This document shows, piece by piece, positions 33,504-44,684 of a DNA stretch of 64,000 bases (positions are counted from its first letter, which is position 1; the number at the start of each line of letters is the position of its first letter). The stretch spans positions 52,995 through 116,994 of the forward strand of contig JABFSX010000002.1 of assembly GCA_013268835.1 (NCBI GenBank), written 5' to 3'. The position numbers and the translations under genes were made by a program. The notes below the pieces were generated by a model, which searched no databases, had not been told where the DNA came from, and saw nothing but the letters and a program-made list of their open reading frames with translations. The stretch is from Candidatus Altimarinota bacterium (lineage in GTDB: Bacteria; Patescibacteriota; Gracilibacteria; BD1-5; UBA2023).

Positions 33504-33860
33504 TTAAATACTATTTTTGAGTGCAAATTGTCACATATGGGTATATTTAGAGATGATTTCTCTTGCTTGTTGCTTGGCCTCTGTAGCTTTAATATCAGGT
33601 GAATTTTGATAGTGTTTATAAATTTTCTCAAGTTCTCAAATCATATGTGATTCTATATTTGATAGAAGTGTATCAAGTTTTTTTGGATCATTGGTAACCT
33701 CATGAAATACAGATTGAAATTTTTCTGTAAAATCTTTCTGAAGTTCTGGATCATTTTCAAGTACTTTTAACACTTTATCTATAACTTGTTGAAGTTTTTT
33801 GTTGGTTTCAGGATTTGGGTGGCTTATTTCAGATATTGATTCTGATTCATGTAAAGACAT
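33504..33860 (-). CDS. Small helical hypothetical protein
   Basis: 118 residues, acidic, no Cys or signal peptide; segments such as LQQVIDKVLKVLENDPELQKDF and TEAKQQAREIISKY suggest an all-helical fold. Not recognised. The ATG at 33860 (MSLHES) is preferred over an upstream in-frame ATG at 33887 that would overlap the promoter region. Two TGA-Gly codons in the C-terminal third. Confidence 0.65.
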
Positions 33861-33966
33861 ATATGAGAGATAAAAAATACTACCCATTTAGGATAGCATT
33901 TTTTATCTGTTTAAGCAAGAAACTTGACTTGAATAATATATAGAATTATGTTCTATAATAAAATAT

Positions 33967-34305
33967 TTATTCCCCACAGCCACTATCACAGCTTCCACAA
34001 CCACCTGTTCCACAGGAGCCACCAGATCCATGATCATCATCATCTCAAAGAATCGAAATAAACATACTTTTAATTTCATCATAAGATGGTACTTCACCTT
34101 GAAATATCATATCCCGAAAATCAATTGATTCTTCTTCGATAGCAAGTGCTGGATTATCAGTAATCCCAAGTTCAAGCTTGTAATTTTCGTTATTAGTGAT
34201 TTCTACTTTTACAGCATCCTCGAGTGCAAGTTCTGTAAGGGCTTTTTTAACAAGATTGTCTAGAGAAGCAAGTTCATCTCAGGTTCCAATAAGTTTTATT
34301 ATCAT
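33967..34305 (-). CDS. Thioredoxin-like small protein lacking CxxC, with Cys/Gly-rich tail
   Basis: 112 residues. The N-terminus MIIKLIGTGDELASLDNLVKKAL aligns with the start of redox-active disulfide protein 2-type mini-thioredoxins (IKILGxGCxxCxxL), but both Cys of the active site are replaced (DELA). The C-terminal 25 residues carry four Cys in Gly/Ser/Asp context (GSCGTGGCGSCDSGCGE), like a metal-binding tail. Could be a metal chaperone or a redox relic. Missed entirely by the standard code because of two TGA codons. Confidence 0.6.
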
Positions 34306-34356
34306 AGATAGGTAGTAAGGTATATAACTGAATCGTATTGATTTTAAATAAAAAGC

Positions 34357-34392
34357 AAGAAAAAATGCCTCAATTTTGAGGCATTTTTTCTT
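34357..34392 (-). terminator. Terminator of the bL25 gene
   Basis: 16-bp near-perfect stem (34357-34372 with 34377-34392), short loop, with T-run on the minus strand. Confidence 0.85.
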
Positions 34393-34398
34393 GGATAA

Positions 34399-35004
34399 TT
34401 ATTCAGCTGCTTTTGCAGTAACAACACCAACCTCAGCCGTAGTAGTTTCTTCAACATCATCTTTATGCTTTTTTGGAGCATGGATAGATACGATAGCCTC
34501 CTCAGTATGAGATAATACATGGAATTTCTTGGAATCTACTTTGAGATCACTTACATGAAGTGAGTGCCCCATTTGAAGATTTGAAATATCAAGATCAAAT
34601 GCATCCACAATATCTGCAGGAAGACATTTTACATCAAGCATTTCAAGAGTCTGATGGAGCTGTCCACCTTCAAGAATTGCTGGAGAAGTACCAACAAGAT
34701 TGATAGCAATCTGAACATGTACTTCAGCCTTCATATTAACAACAAGGAAATCGAGATGTCGAAATACTCCTGTTACTGGATGTCGCTGAGCCTCTTGAAC
34801 AAGAACGCTATAAGACTTTTTCCCTACATTGAGAGTGATAACATGGTTCTTACCTGATTCACGGTACACCTTAATAAAATCAGATACACCCACGGTTAAC
34901 ATGGTCGAAGGAGTATCCTTACCGTACACGACTGCTGGGATAACACCGTCTACACGGGCTATCTTTGCTACTTCTGTACGGATCTTTGCTTCGAGAGAAA
35001 ACAT
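34399..35004 (-). CDS. rplY: Ribosomal protein bL25 (CTC form)
   Basis: 201 residues, binds 5S rRNA. N-terminal L25 domain: GVIPAVVYGKD, VQEAQRHPVTGVFRHLDFLVV; C-terminal TL5/CTC beta domain: LVGTSPAILEGGQLHQTLEMLDVKCLPADIVD. The long CTC form is typical of general-stress L25. No UGA codon used. Own promoter upstream. Confidence 0.94.
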   Translation of the reverse strand: MFSLEAKIRTEVAKIARVDGVIPAVVYGKDTPSTMLTVGVSDFIKVYRESGKNHVITLNVGKKSYSVLVQEAQRHPVTGVFRHLDFLVVNMKAEVHVQIAINLVGTSPAILEGGQLHQTLEMLDVKCLPADIVDAFDLDISNLQMGHSLHVSDLKVDSKKFHVLSHTEEAIVSIHAPKKHKDDVEETTTAEVGVVTAKAAE

Positions 35005-35036
35005 AAATAGAAAAATAATAGAGATAAAGCTTGCAC

Positions 35037-35063
35037 ATTATAAAGAAAAAATAGAAAAAGCAA
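35037..35063 (-). promoter_or_regulatory. Promoter of the bL25 gene
   Basis: Minus strand: -35 TTGCTT (35063-35058), 15-bp spacer, perfect -10 TATAAT (35042-35037), 32 bp before the ATG. Confidence 0.6.
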
Positions 35064-35068
35064 GAAAT

Positions 35069-35104
35069 AAAAAATCCATCAAAATTGAATTGATGGATTT
35101 TTTA
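35069..35104. terminator. Bidirectional terminator between pilC and bL25 gene
   Basis: 12-bp perfect stem (35071-35082 with 35090-35101), 7-nt loop; ends the pilus operon on the minus strand. Confidence 0.85.
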
Positions 35105-35116
35105 TGAGTTGAATTT

Positions 35117-36265
35117 TTATCCGCCCAATGTACCTGCAAGATTCATGATCGGCTGAAAGATACCAATAGCAAGAAAACCGATAACAACCGCCATGATGAC
35201 AAGAATTATTGGTTCTATAAGTTTCTGAATACCACCAATAGCAATATCTACCTCTTCATCATAAAAGTCTGCAATTTTAATAACAGTAGTTCCGATTTGA
35301 GCTGTTTCTTCACCAACACGAATCATTGAAATGAGAAGATCTGGAAATAAAGGATCATCTTCAAGTGATTCTGCAATTTTTTGACCATTTTTAATATCCT
35401 GACGTAGAAGTAGAAGACGTTGCCTATATACTTCATTTCCCACGGCACCAGATACAATTCGAATAGCCTCTACTACTGCAACTCAACTTCAAAGAAGATT
35501 TGCAAAAATTCGAGCAAATCGTGATAGGATTACTTTTGTAACAAGAGGTCCATATATGGGCATTTTTAACATAAAATTATCAAAATGATATTTTCCTGTT
35601 TTTGTTTTTTTCCAAACCTTTACACCTGCTACTGCTCATAATGCAATGGTAAGAAGGAGCGCCCAGTAGTCAGTAAAGAAATTACTAACTCCTATAATCA
35701 TACGGGTAGCATCTGGAAGATTTTCAGGATCTCCAAAAAAACCAGTTAGAGTTGGAATTACCTTGATCATTAATATCGCCACACAGGCAACCATTCCCAC
35801 GATCATAATCATTGGGTAAGTCATGGCACCCTTAATTTTTCTTGTAATAGAATCCACCTTTTCTGTTTGATCAGCGATTTGTACAAGAGCAGTATTGAGC
35901 TTACCAGTTCGTTCTCCTGCTTCAATAATTGATACTTCGGCATCTGAAAAACATCAATAGTATGAACTAAGACTTTCATGCATTGTGGTACCACTTTGGA
36001 TATGCTCAATCATAAAATCATAAAATTTGAGCATATTTTTTTCTTTTTCTTGCTTTCTGAGAGCAGTAAGACTTTTGAGAATTGTAAGACTTGCATTCAC
36101 CATAGTGGCAAGTATACGAAAAAATACTACCTTCTGTCTAAGATTAATAGATCATTGGGCAATAAGAAATTTCTTTATATATTCACCAACCGTTTCTTTT
36201 TCTACATGTACTTTACTATCCTCTATATCAAGAATAATGATGTTTTGATTTTGTTCTTGTGCCAT
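35117..36265 (-). CDS. pilC: Type IV pilus inner-membrane platform protein
   Basis: 382 residues, GspF/PilC family. Two T2SF domains: the first with RQKVVFFRILATMVNASLTILKSL and YYGCFSDAEVSIIEAGERTGKLNTALVQIA, the second with LLGSGVAVVEAIRI and LLISMIRVGEETAQIGTTV. Three membrane helices, the last near the C-terminus (VIMAVVIGFLAIGIFQPIMNL). Follows pilB by 27 bp. Platform for pilin assembly. Confidence 0.93.
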
Positions 36266-36292
36266 AAGATTTTTTAGAAAATAGATACTAAG

Positions 36293-37552
36293 TTAGTTAT
36301 TCTCTTTTGCTGCTGCATATACCTCTGCAAGTGAGGTAGTACCAATGAGAGCTTTTATGAGACCATCTTGTTCCAATGAAATCATTCCATCAGTAATGGC
36401 TACTTCATTTATCATGGTAGCACTTGCGCCGTCAATGATCATTTTTTTTACATTTGAAGTAATTTCAAGTATTTCATAAATACCAACTCGTCATTTGTAT
36501 CCAATATTTTTACATTGACTACATCCTACTGGTTCATAGAAAGTTGGAGATTGAAGAATTTCTGCTGGGATACGAGAAATAAGCTCTTCTTTTGCGGTTC
36601 TTTTTATTGCCTTCTCTACATTTGCTCTCATCTTTGGCTGTAATTCCTCGATTTTAACAGGCTTTTTACAATGTGGACAAAGTCTTCGTATAAGTCGTTG
36701 AGCAATAATTGCATTTACAGAAGCAGGAAGCAAAAATGAGGGAATTCCCATATTTAAAATACGAGTAATAGTCTCAGCTGCTGAATTCGTATGGATAGTT
36801 GATACCACAAGATGTCCTGTGAGCGCTGCTTCAATAGCAATATTGATGGTTTCATGATCACGGATTTCTCATACCATTATGATATCTGGATCTTGACGAA
36901 GAGCAGTACGAAGCCCATATGCAAATGTATATCCAATGTCAGGAAATACTTGTGATTGATTGAGTCAATCAATCTGCATTTCCACTGGATCTTCTAGGGT
37001 CATGATATTTACATCTGGAGCATTGAGTTTTGATAAACAAGAGTAGAGTGTTGTTGATTTACCAGAACCTGTTGGTCAAGATGTGAGAATGATTCCATTT
37101 GGGAGTGCAATGGCTTTTTCAAGGAGATCTTTATTGTGTCATTCTATACCAAGGCCGCCAAGATCAGGTATTTTTTTACTTTTATCTACTATACGCATAA
37201 CTATCTTTTCCCCATGAACAGTTGGAAGTGTTGAAACACGAAGATCAAGGGCTTTATTATCAATAACGGTAGAAAGGCGTCCATCTTGAGGAATTCGAGA
37301 TTCATCAATTTTTAGGTTTGACATAATTTTAAATCGAGCAACCACTTGTTGATGGAGAAATGTTTGATATTCAAGTATTTCAGTAAGCATTCCATCAACA
37401 CGATATCTAAGACGTACTATACTTGTAAGTGGTTCAATATGAATATCAGAACTCCCTGATTCAACTGCCCCCATAATAATAAGATCACATATTTGTGATA
37501 TATTCTCACCTTTGTAGATACTTTCTTTTAGGATTCCTATTACATTCGACAT
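36293..37552 (-). CDS. pilB: Type IV pilus assembly ATPase
   Basis: 419 residues, GspE/PilB family. Arg-finger region ([20 protein letters not shown]), Walker [17 protein letters not shown] (first Gly TGA), Asp box ([11 protein letters not shown]), Walker B-type [15 protein letters not shown] and [12 protein letters not shown]is box; a tetracysteine zinc motif CPHCKK ... [12 protein letters not shown]. The N-terminal MshEN domain of full-length PilB (~560 aa) is missing, so this is the short form. Powers pilus extension. Confidence 0.93.
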
Positions 37553-37558
37553 ATTTGT

Positions 37559-38644
37559 TTATCGGGTTACATTTATAAATTCCTTTTCTATAGCAATAAT
37601 AGCATCAAGTTCTGAGGATAGTGCATAAATATCATCTTTAATATTTATTTTACTATCAATTGCTCTTGTATATTCAAGAAACTTTCTTGAAACTATTTCA
37701 AGATCTTTTTTTCTGGGACAGGTAAGTTCCCCAATACAAGCATCAAGCGTAGTTGATATTTTTTTTCCAAGAGTTTCTTTTCTACTTTTTAAGTTTTCTG
37801 ATAAAAATACAATATCATCTGGTGATGATCAGCGAATATAGAATCTAATTGTCATATTTCCACCATTTTCATCATTTGGTTTATTAGGATTGAATGGTCA
37901 ATTCAATGAAAAAGAATCTATCATCACAAGAGGATTACTCATTATAGATGGATTTCATCCACTTGAACTAATATTGGTATCATTTAAGATATCATATTTT
38001 CCAAGGCCATTGATATAATTAATCATTTTATATATCTGACCATTAGTTGTTTTAAAAGTAATATCAGTGTCAATTGAACCAACACTTTCTGGTATGGTTC
38101 ATCATTTTTTCCCATAACGAATTCATTGTAGACCGAGAGGGGTTATGCTCTCAATTCAAAACTGCTTAAGTATATTTATTTCTATAAAAGAAATATATTT
38201 TTTAAGATTTATAGTTTCTTGTATTAAGTTATTATTGATGGGATTAAGAGTAGGTAAAATACTATTTAAACGGGCTCTTTTTGTTGAAAGTTTAATCTCA
38301 TCAGTACTACTTTTATTTATTTCTGAATTGATCCAATCTAAGTATGGTTCTCATGATATGTTTTTAATCACAACTTGGGTTTCTTTTGGTGCTGACTGTA
38401 TAATACTTAAAAGTTCTACTTTTCATTTGCTTGAGAGCATTCCATCAAGTTTCGTATATAATATACCATTCTTATACGTATCTTGATATTCCTTTATAAG
38501 TGTATTGGTTTTATCTATTGAATCTGTTAATGCAACATATTTTGGTAAAATATAGAACCAACTAATAATTATTACAAAAATTATTGTAGTTGCTTGTCAC
38601 ATCAGGGAGTGTACGAGTTCTTCTCGTTGATTTTTGGTAGACAT
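37559..38644 (-). CDS. PilO-like pilus alignment protein
   Basis: 361 residues. One N-terminal membrane helix (TTIIFVIIISWFYIL) followed by a coiled-coil-like region and an alpha/beta periplasmic part with EINILKQFGIESITPLGLQG and ITFKTTNGQIYKMINYINGL, which resembles the ferredoxin-like fold of PilO/GspM. Assignment rests on topology and on its position directly upstream of pilB. Sixteen or so UGA-Gly codons fragment the standard reading completely. Confidence 0.6.
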
Positions 38645-38653
38645 AAGAAAAAG

Positions 38654-39547
38654 TTATGGTTTTTGTATAAGTGGAACATATTTTACTTGTATCGGCACTA
38701 AAGTGCGTGTTGAGAATCATAATTTTTCCGATTCTTTTACAGGTAATTTCTCATAACTTAAATTAGTTGGTCTATTTTCAAGGATGAGAGAACTTTTTGC
38801 GGTATTAGCAATTTTATCTATAAATTTAAGGGTTTCAATTCTTGATGATCCAATTTGTCAATTGATATCAGCATTACCAACATCTCCTCAATAAATAGTA
38901 CATAGAGTAGATAGGTTATACCCATTTTTTATGCTAATCCCATTACAAGAAATATTATCTCATAGGATATACTGAGAATCAGATATAACTTTATCAAATG
39001 CTTCAATAACTTTATTGATATTTGGCTTATTATCAAAAGTAGCTATAATAAATTTTTTCTCTGGTGAGGCATCAAGAATACTTGCAGATACCTTTATAGG
39101 TATATATTCAGTAAGAGCAGTGATAATATTATTTTCAAGTGTTACTTTTTTCTCAGTATATTCTTTATTTATAGTAGCTACATTTTTACATCATTTCTCA
39201 TTTGCATTATTAATGAGATCATAATTAAGGTATGGACATAGAAATGAATAGTTTTCTAGAAATGAGGCATTTTCTATAGATCGTATAAATACATGCGCTC
39301 ATCCAAATGCTCAGAGTGTTACTACAAATATAGTAATATATTGCATAATACTCACAATTACCTCAAGGCTTGATCGGGTTACTTTTGATCCAATCATTAC
39401 CTCGCCATTGCTACTTTCTTGAAAGAAATCATTATATAATATGTCTTCCGAATTTGCTGGTTCAGGTTTTTTACCCAAAAAGTTTGATCCAGATTCTATG
39501 GTGACATTTACGTCTCCAGGAGTGGTTGCTTCTTTGTTTTCAGCCAT
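38654..39547 (-). CDS. PilN-like pilus alignment protein
   Basis: 297 residues. An unusually long N-terminal cytoplasmic part (~70 residues) precedes one membrane helix (EVIVSIMQYITIFVVTLGAFG), then ENNIITALTEYIPIKVSASILDAS, a pattern seen in PilN/GspL C-terminal domains. In PilMNOPQ systems PilN precedes PilO as here. No PilM-like actin-fold gene is adjacent. Nine bp upstream of the PilO-like gene. Confidence 0.55.
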
Positions 39548-39644
39548 ATATAAATTACTTATGATAGCATCATCATAACATAATCACTATCTTTAGGCAA
39601 ATACTCGAACTAAAAATCCCTTGCGAAAGATTAATTCCTCATTT

Positions 39645-41948
39645 TTATAATAATTCTCAGATGATTCTTTTACCCCATTCTGTATTAATAAGGCGAGAAT
39701 CAGTAGCTAAAATTGAGCCTGTAAATCAGCCTGAAAGTACTCTCTCTATGAGAGTATTAATTCGTATAGTTACTATAGGTTCACTGTATTCTGAAAAATT
39801 GTTACTCATTCAAACAGTTCTGGCAAGAAAGTAAGGATCAGTTGGTGGATCAAATGGTAGTTTTGCTATTATTATGGAGCGAGCACTTTCCCAGAGTCTA
39901 TATTCATCACGCCAGGTATCAATTAATCAAATTAATATAGTTCATTCTGTTTTATTTTTGAATATTGATAGCATTTTTCATTTTCCTCCAGAAAGCCCTT
40001 GAATAAGTATTTCTATATTTTTTCCATGTACTTTTCTGAGATCCTGTCCGATATCTCGGGCATGCTTCTGACTTGTTGTCAGTATAACCGTACCAGGTAT
40101 TATTATATCTGGATGATATTCAATATATTTAATTTTTGTTTTTGATTGTACCTCATTTTTTGAATCGCTGAATTCTTCAGGAGTGTAGCCATATTCTCTT
40201 ATTAAAAATCATTTTGTTTGAGGAAACATAATATTGATTCCATATCCAATGGCTCATTTTAAAATTGGTGTCATAAGGACTTTTACGCTTCTTGGTATCA
40301 GGGTAATTTTTGTTTTTTCAAGATTAATATTGAGTGTAATATTAATATTTTCTGACTGGTAGGTATGATATACAGAAAATATTTCTATAGCATAATCTAT
40401 ATGCTCTATATTTTTTCTCATTTCTCGAGAGGCAATTTGATTATTGATAGCTTTCCATTTTTTCCAAAATATTTCGAGTGTCTTTCCTGCATGAACAAGC
40501 CATTTATGTCATGTATGCCAGAGCATTTTTTGAGTAATAAAATAAGTCTCTCCATATGCTCCAGGAGGTGATACAAGTGGTCCTGTTGGACGCTCAGGAA
40601 TGGATTCATAAATTCCACGAATCATCGACACCATATCGAGCATATGAATTTTTATATCTTGGCTTTCTTTATCTCCTTGGAGTTTTTCTATGCTAGAATA
40701 AAGTTGATCAAATGATATTTCTTTGCTTTCTCGACGACGGATAATATCCTCTAAAAGAGGAATATCTTTTATGAGAGTATATCTATTTCTATTTTTAGAT
40801 TCTCAATTAGATACATCAGAGATGAGGATGGGTGTATTTTTTATTTTTTTTTCATACTGTTTTCGCCAGATATGTATCTCATCTTTTTCCGTTCGAAATA
40901 TATCCAACATATTGCGTTCTTCTCCATAAAACTTGAGCTCATCTAGGAGCCCTGTTTTTGTCTCTGTCATCCAGAATGAAATTTTTAGAATAAGAATGAG
41001 TTTTTTTCTTCAAAAAATCTCATTTCCTAAAAGCAAGTCTTGTACATATGACATGGAGCACCATTTATTATATGGTATAGTTACCATATTTTCTATATTA
41101 TTTGAAGTCAAAAACTCAGACATCCAAAGGGTCGCTTTGTATCATGGGGTGAGAAGTGATATGTGGGTATGGGTTTTAAATGCATTTTTTATAATCTCGA
41201 GTTCTTCATGCGGATTTCCATGAATCTCATACAGGATACGACTATCTTGATTTTCTTCTTCAATATTCTCTATGGTTTCATCAGAAAAAGGAGTGGATTC
41301 AGATAAAAAATCTGAGAATAAATTTGTTTCTTTTATTTGATGACAGATTTTTGAGATTGTAGAAAGAGTTTGACTAGAATCATGCTCTATAAGAGTATTC
41401 CAGATTTGTTTTTTCTTTCCTTCGAGAATTCGTACCTCTCCAAGATACTTCATAAGAAGCCGAATAGAGACACTTGTATCAGTAAGAGCACGATGCTCTA
41501 CTTCATTTGGATCAATGAGTCCATATCGATTGGCAAGGAATCCAAGATTGAGACTCTCGACATCTTGAGAAAAAATTTCTGAAAGTTCAAAAGTATCAAT
41601 GACAATATTTTTGTTCAAATCAATCTCATGGGTTGAAAACATTGCAATATCAAAAAGTACATTGTGTCCCACTATGATGGCATTTCCTATAAAATCTCTT
41701 ACTTTATCTCTTACTTCGTCAAAATGAGGCCTTCAAGCAAGCATATCGTTGGTTATACCTGTAATCATTGTAACTTCTTGTTCAAGAAGACGATTTGGAT
41801 GTATGAGCATACTTCTTTCCTCGGCATTTTTCATCACAAAAATATCTCACTCCAGTTCAATATTAAATTTGATAGCAGCAATCTCAATAATAGTATCTGT
41901 CTTTGGATCAAGTCCAGTGGTTTCAAGATCAAGGGCGACGAATTGCAT
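39645..41948 (-). CDS. DnaQ-type exonuclease fused to a degenerate DinG-like helicase
   Basis: 767 residues in one frame. Residues 1-170 are a DEDDh 3'-5' exonuclease: VALDLETTGLD (D7, E9), GHNVLFDIAM, and EHRALTDTSVS. The remainder follows the DinG/XPD plan: VSPPGAYGETYFIT region, then GTVILTTSQKHARDIGQDL (motif IV), ILIGLIDTWRDEYRLWESARSIIIAKLPFDPPTDP (motif V-like) and ERVLSGGFTGSILATDSRL (motif VI-like). The Walker A that should follow the exonuclease is only TPGYKAT (~residue 268), the DEAH box is HTGH (~480), and Fe-S Cys are missing; the helicase part therefore looks inactive. Function: exonuclease with a binding-only partner domain, by inference. Confidence 0.8.
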
Positions 41949-42016
41949 AGAGAAGTGTCTTTTAGATGTATATTATCCTAGTAAAAAAATAAAAGAATTC
42001 AATTCTTTTATTTTTT

Positions 42017-42042
42017 AAAAAACTCCCTTTCGGGAGTTTTTA
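42017..42042 (-). terminator. Terminator of ftsZ
   Basis: 7- to 10-bp stem (42018-42027 with 42032-42041), 4-nt loop. A second AT-rich hairpin (about 41984-41999 with 42001-42016) lies just beyond it. Confidence 0.8.
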
Positions 42043-43281
42043 TTATTTTGACATCTTGTTTCGGAGGAAAGCAGGAACATCATAATCATTCTGAGGTTCT
42101 GGTGCAGTAGTTGTTTGTCCACCAAATTGGCTGTGTGATTGTATAGGAGACTTGATTGGTGCAGTTGGAGCTTGTCCAAATACACGACTCTGTCCAAATC
42201 CACCACGACTCATCGAAGCAATCTGTGCATTGGTTTCTTCATTGAATCCTGTTGCAATAACAGTAATCTTGATCTCACCAGTGTATCGCTCATCGATAGA
42301 AGTACCGAAGATGATATTTGCATCTGGATCACAGAGTTCTTTGATAAGGCGAGATGCTTCATCTACTTCGAACATAGAGAGATCAGATCCACCAGTGATC
42401 GAGAGGAGGAGTCCCTTAGCACCATTGATAGAGAGTTCGAGAAGTGGAGATTCGATAGCAGCACGAGCAGCATCGATAGCTCGACTCTCACCACTACCAT
42501 ATCCAACTCCCATAAGTGCTGAACCAGCATTTTCCATAACAGATCGTACATCAGCGAAGTCTACGTTGATAAGACCTGGGTGAGTAATGAGTTCTGAAAC
42601 ACCTTGTACACCTTGTTTAAGAATCTCATCAGCAATGTGAAATGCTTCAAGAAGAGGAGTTTTTTTGTCAATAATAGTAAGAATCTTGTCATTTGGGATC
42701 GTAATGAGTGTATCTACTTTTGACTTGAGATTCTCAAAACCTTCAAATGCTTGTTGAGTTCGACGTTGTCCTTCAAATCCAAATGGCTTTGTAACAACAC
42801 CAACTACAAGAGCTCCGAGTCCACGAGCAATCTCAGCGATCACTGGTGCAGCACCTGTACCAGTACCACCACCAAGCCCACAAGTGATAAATACCATATC
42901 TGCTCCAGCAAGTGCTTGCTTGATTTCTTCGCTTGATTCCTCAGCAGCCTTTTTTCCTATTTCTGGGTTTGCTCCTGCTCCAAGTCCACGAGTCGTTGCT
43001 CGACCAACATTGATACGAGTTTGAGCCTTCGAAGTGAAGAGCGCCTGAGCATCAGTATTGATAGCAATAAACTCGATTCCTTCGATACCAGAATCGATCA
43101 TTCGATTCACAGCATTGTTACCACCACCACCCACACCAACGACTTTGATATTGGCAATTGGGGAGATGTATCCAACATTTACTTCAACGTGATTTGCTTG
43201 AGTAACTGGAGTTGGTGCTGTTACATTGGTTCGGAGGAGTTTTTTGAGACGATCTTCAGCGGAATTAGTAGGGACAGTCAT
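42043..43281 (-). CDS. ftsZ: Cell division tubulin homologue FtsZ
   Basis: 412 residues, GTPase forming the Z ring. Tubulin signature [12 protein letters not shown]3/T5 loops ([21 protein letters not shown]), and the T7-loop region [12 protein letters not shown]-terminal peptide after a Pro/Gln-rich linker ends [12 protein letters not shown], matching the conserved tail that binds FtsA. None of its roughly fifty glycines is UGA. Follows ftsA by 39 bp. Confidence 0.98.
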   Translation of the reverse strand: MTVPTNSAEDRLKKLLRTNVTAPTPVTQANHVEVNVGYISPIANIKVVGVGGGGNNAVNRMIDSGIEGIEFIAINTDAQALFTSKAQTRINVGRATTRGLGAGANPEIGKKAAEESSEEIKQALAGADMVFITCGLGGGTGTGAAPVIAEIARGLGALVVGVVTKPFGFEGQRRTQQAFEGFENLKSKVDTLITIPNDKILTIIDKKTPLLEAFHIADEILKQGVQGVSELITHPGLINVDFADVRSVMENAGSALMGVGYGSGESRAIDAARAAIESPLLELSINGAKGLLLSITGGSDLSMFEVDEASRLIKELCDPDANIIFGTSIDERYTGEIKITVIATGFNEETNAQIASMSRGGFGQSRVFGQAPTAPIKSPIQSHSQFGGQTTTAPEPQNDYDVPAFLRNKMSK

Positions 43282-43320
43282 AGGAAAGAGGTTAGAATTT
43301 AGGGAAAAGGGAAGATAGGT

Positions 43321-44559
43321 TTAAGGAATAATTTTTTTGAAAATATTTTTGAGTGAAGCGAATATGCCTCCTACTGAAAAATTAACTTTGAATGGTCTTT
43401 TTGCAGTACCATATTTCTGGATAAGGAGAAGATTACCAACTACACTCGAGTAGATTGGATCACTGATAGAGGTTCCTCGTACACCCTCAACGCTATCAGG
43501 AACTCCGATACTCGCAGGAAGACGCATATACGTACGAGCGAGATCAACAAGTCCTCGCATCTTGGCAGCTCCTCCAGTGACAACGATTCCTTCAGGAAGC
43601 ATGCCATCACGACCTACCTTCTTCAGTTCCATTACAATATGATGGAATATCTCTTCATAGCGAGCTCTGATGATATCGTTCATAAAATTTCGACTTACTC
43701 CCATAGTATCCATATTCGAGAACTTTGAGAGATCAATCTCTTCATCATTTTCTTTGCTCTTTCCTTCACGGATAGTGAGATCACCATATTCGAGCTTGAG
43801 TCTTTCAGCGGTATCGATCGAGATACGGAGTCCAAGAGCAAGATCAGATGTTACATGTTCTCCACCGATTGGAAGAACTCCAGCATATATGAGAGCTCCT
43901 TCTTCGTATACTGCTACATTGGTTGAACTTGATCCCATATCTACTACTACTACTCCAAGTTCTTTTTGACGTTTTGTAAGGGTTGATTCTCCAACAGCAA
44001 GAATATTTGGATAGATATCCATAATTTCTACACCAACATCGAGGACTCCTTTTTTGATATTCGCAAGTACGTTGGATCCGATGGAGATGATATGACTGCG
44101 AACTTCGAGTTTTTTTCCACTCATTCCAACAGGATTCTTGATTCCACTTTCGAGATCAAGCCCAAAGCTCTCTGGAACAACCTTAAGGATGGTTCGATTC
44201 ATGGTATCGAGACCATTTTGAGACATATCAAGTGCTCTATTCACATCTTCTTCTGTAACTTCGATTCCAGCAACTGGGATAATAGCCCCACGACCAGCAA
44301 TATCTATATGAATTCCTGAGAGACCGAGACAAACATGGGAGAATTGCTCTCCTGTCATTTTCTCAGCTTCACCAAGGGCTGAATCAAGATTCATCTTGAA
44401 TGCCTCCATATCGAGGATATTACCTTTTCTGATTCCTTGCGAGTCAGCAACTCCTACTCCGAGAATACGGAGTTCCTTACGATCATTCCATTCACCGATG
44501 ATGGCTTTGATCTTGTTGCTACCGATATCTATGGCTACGAACTGTTCTCCTGATACCAT
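43321..44559 (-). CDS. ftsA: Cell division actin homologue FtsA
   Basis: 412 residues. Phosphate-1 motif VAIDIGSNKIKAIIGE, SHVCLGLSGIHIDI (1C domain entry), VVVDMGSSSTNVAVYEEG (phosphate-2) and PEGIVVTGGAAKMRGLVDLA (adenosine motif). C-terminal amphipathic helix FASLKNIFKKIIP would anchor the Z ring to the membrane. No UGA codon. Promoter ~98 bp upstream, giving a ~90-nt leader with a GAAGC/GCTTC hairpin. Confidence 0.97.
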   Translation of the reverse strand: MVSGEQFVAIDIGSNKIKAIIGEWNDRKELRILGVGVADSQGIRKGNILDMEAFKMNLDSALGEAEKMTGEQFSHVCLGLSGIHIDIAGRGAIIPVAGIEVTEEDVNRALDMSQNGLDTMNRTILKVVPESFGLDLESGIKNPVGMSGKKLEVRSHIISIGSNVLANIKKGVLDVGVEIMDIYPNILAVGESTLTKRQKELGVVVVDMGSSSTNVAVYEEGALIYAGVLPIGGEHVTSDLALGLRISIDTAERLKLEYGDLTIREGKSKENDEEIDLSKFSNMDTMGVSRNFMNDIIRARYEEIFHHIVMELKKVGRDGMLPEGIVVTGGAAKMRGLVDLARTYMRLPASIGVPDSVEGVRGTSISDPIYSSVVGNLLLIQKYGTAKRPFKVNFSVGGIFASLKNIFKKIIP

Positions 44560-44656
44560 ATATTGTGTGTGTGTTAGAGATGTATAAAATCTTTACTCCG
44601 AAGCGTTGGCTTCCTATTCAATATTTTTGTATTTGTTTGACCGATTCGATGGGCAT

Positions 44657-44684
44657 ATTATAAGACTCCTAAGTTTTTTTTCAA
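44657..44684 (-). promoter_or_regulatory. Promoter of ftsA-ftsZ
   Basis: Minus strand: -35 TTGAAA (44684-44679), 16-bp spacer, perfect -10 TATAAT (44662-44657). Confidence 0.75.
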
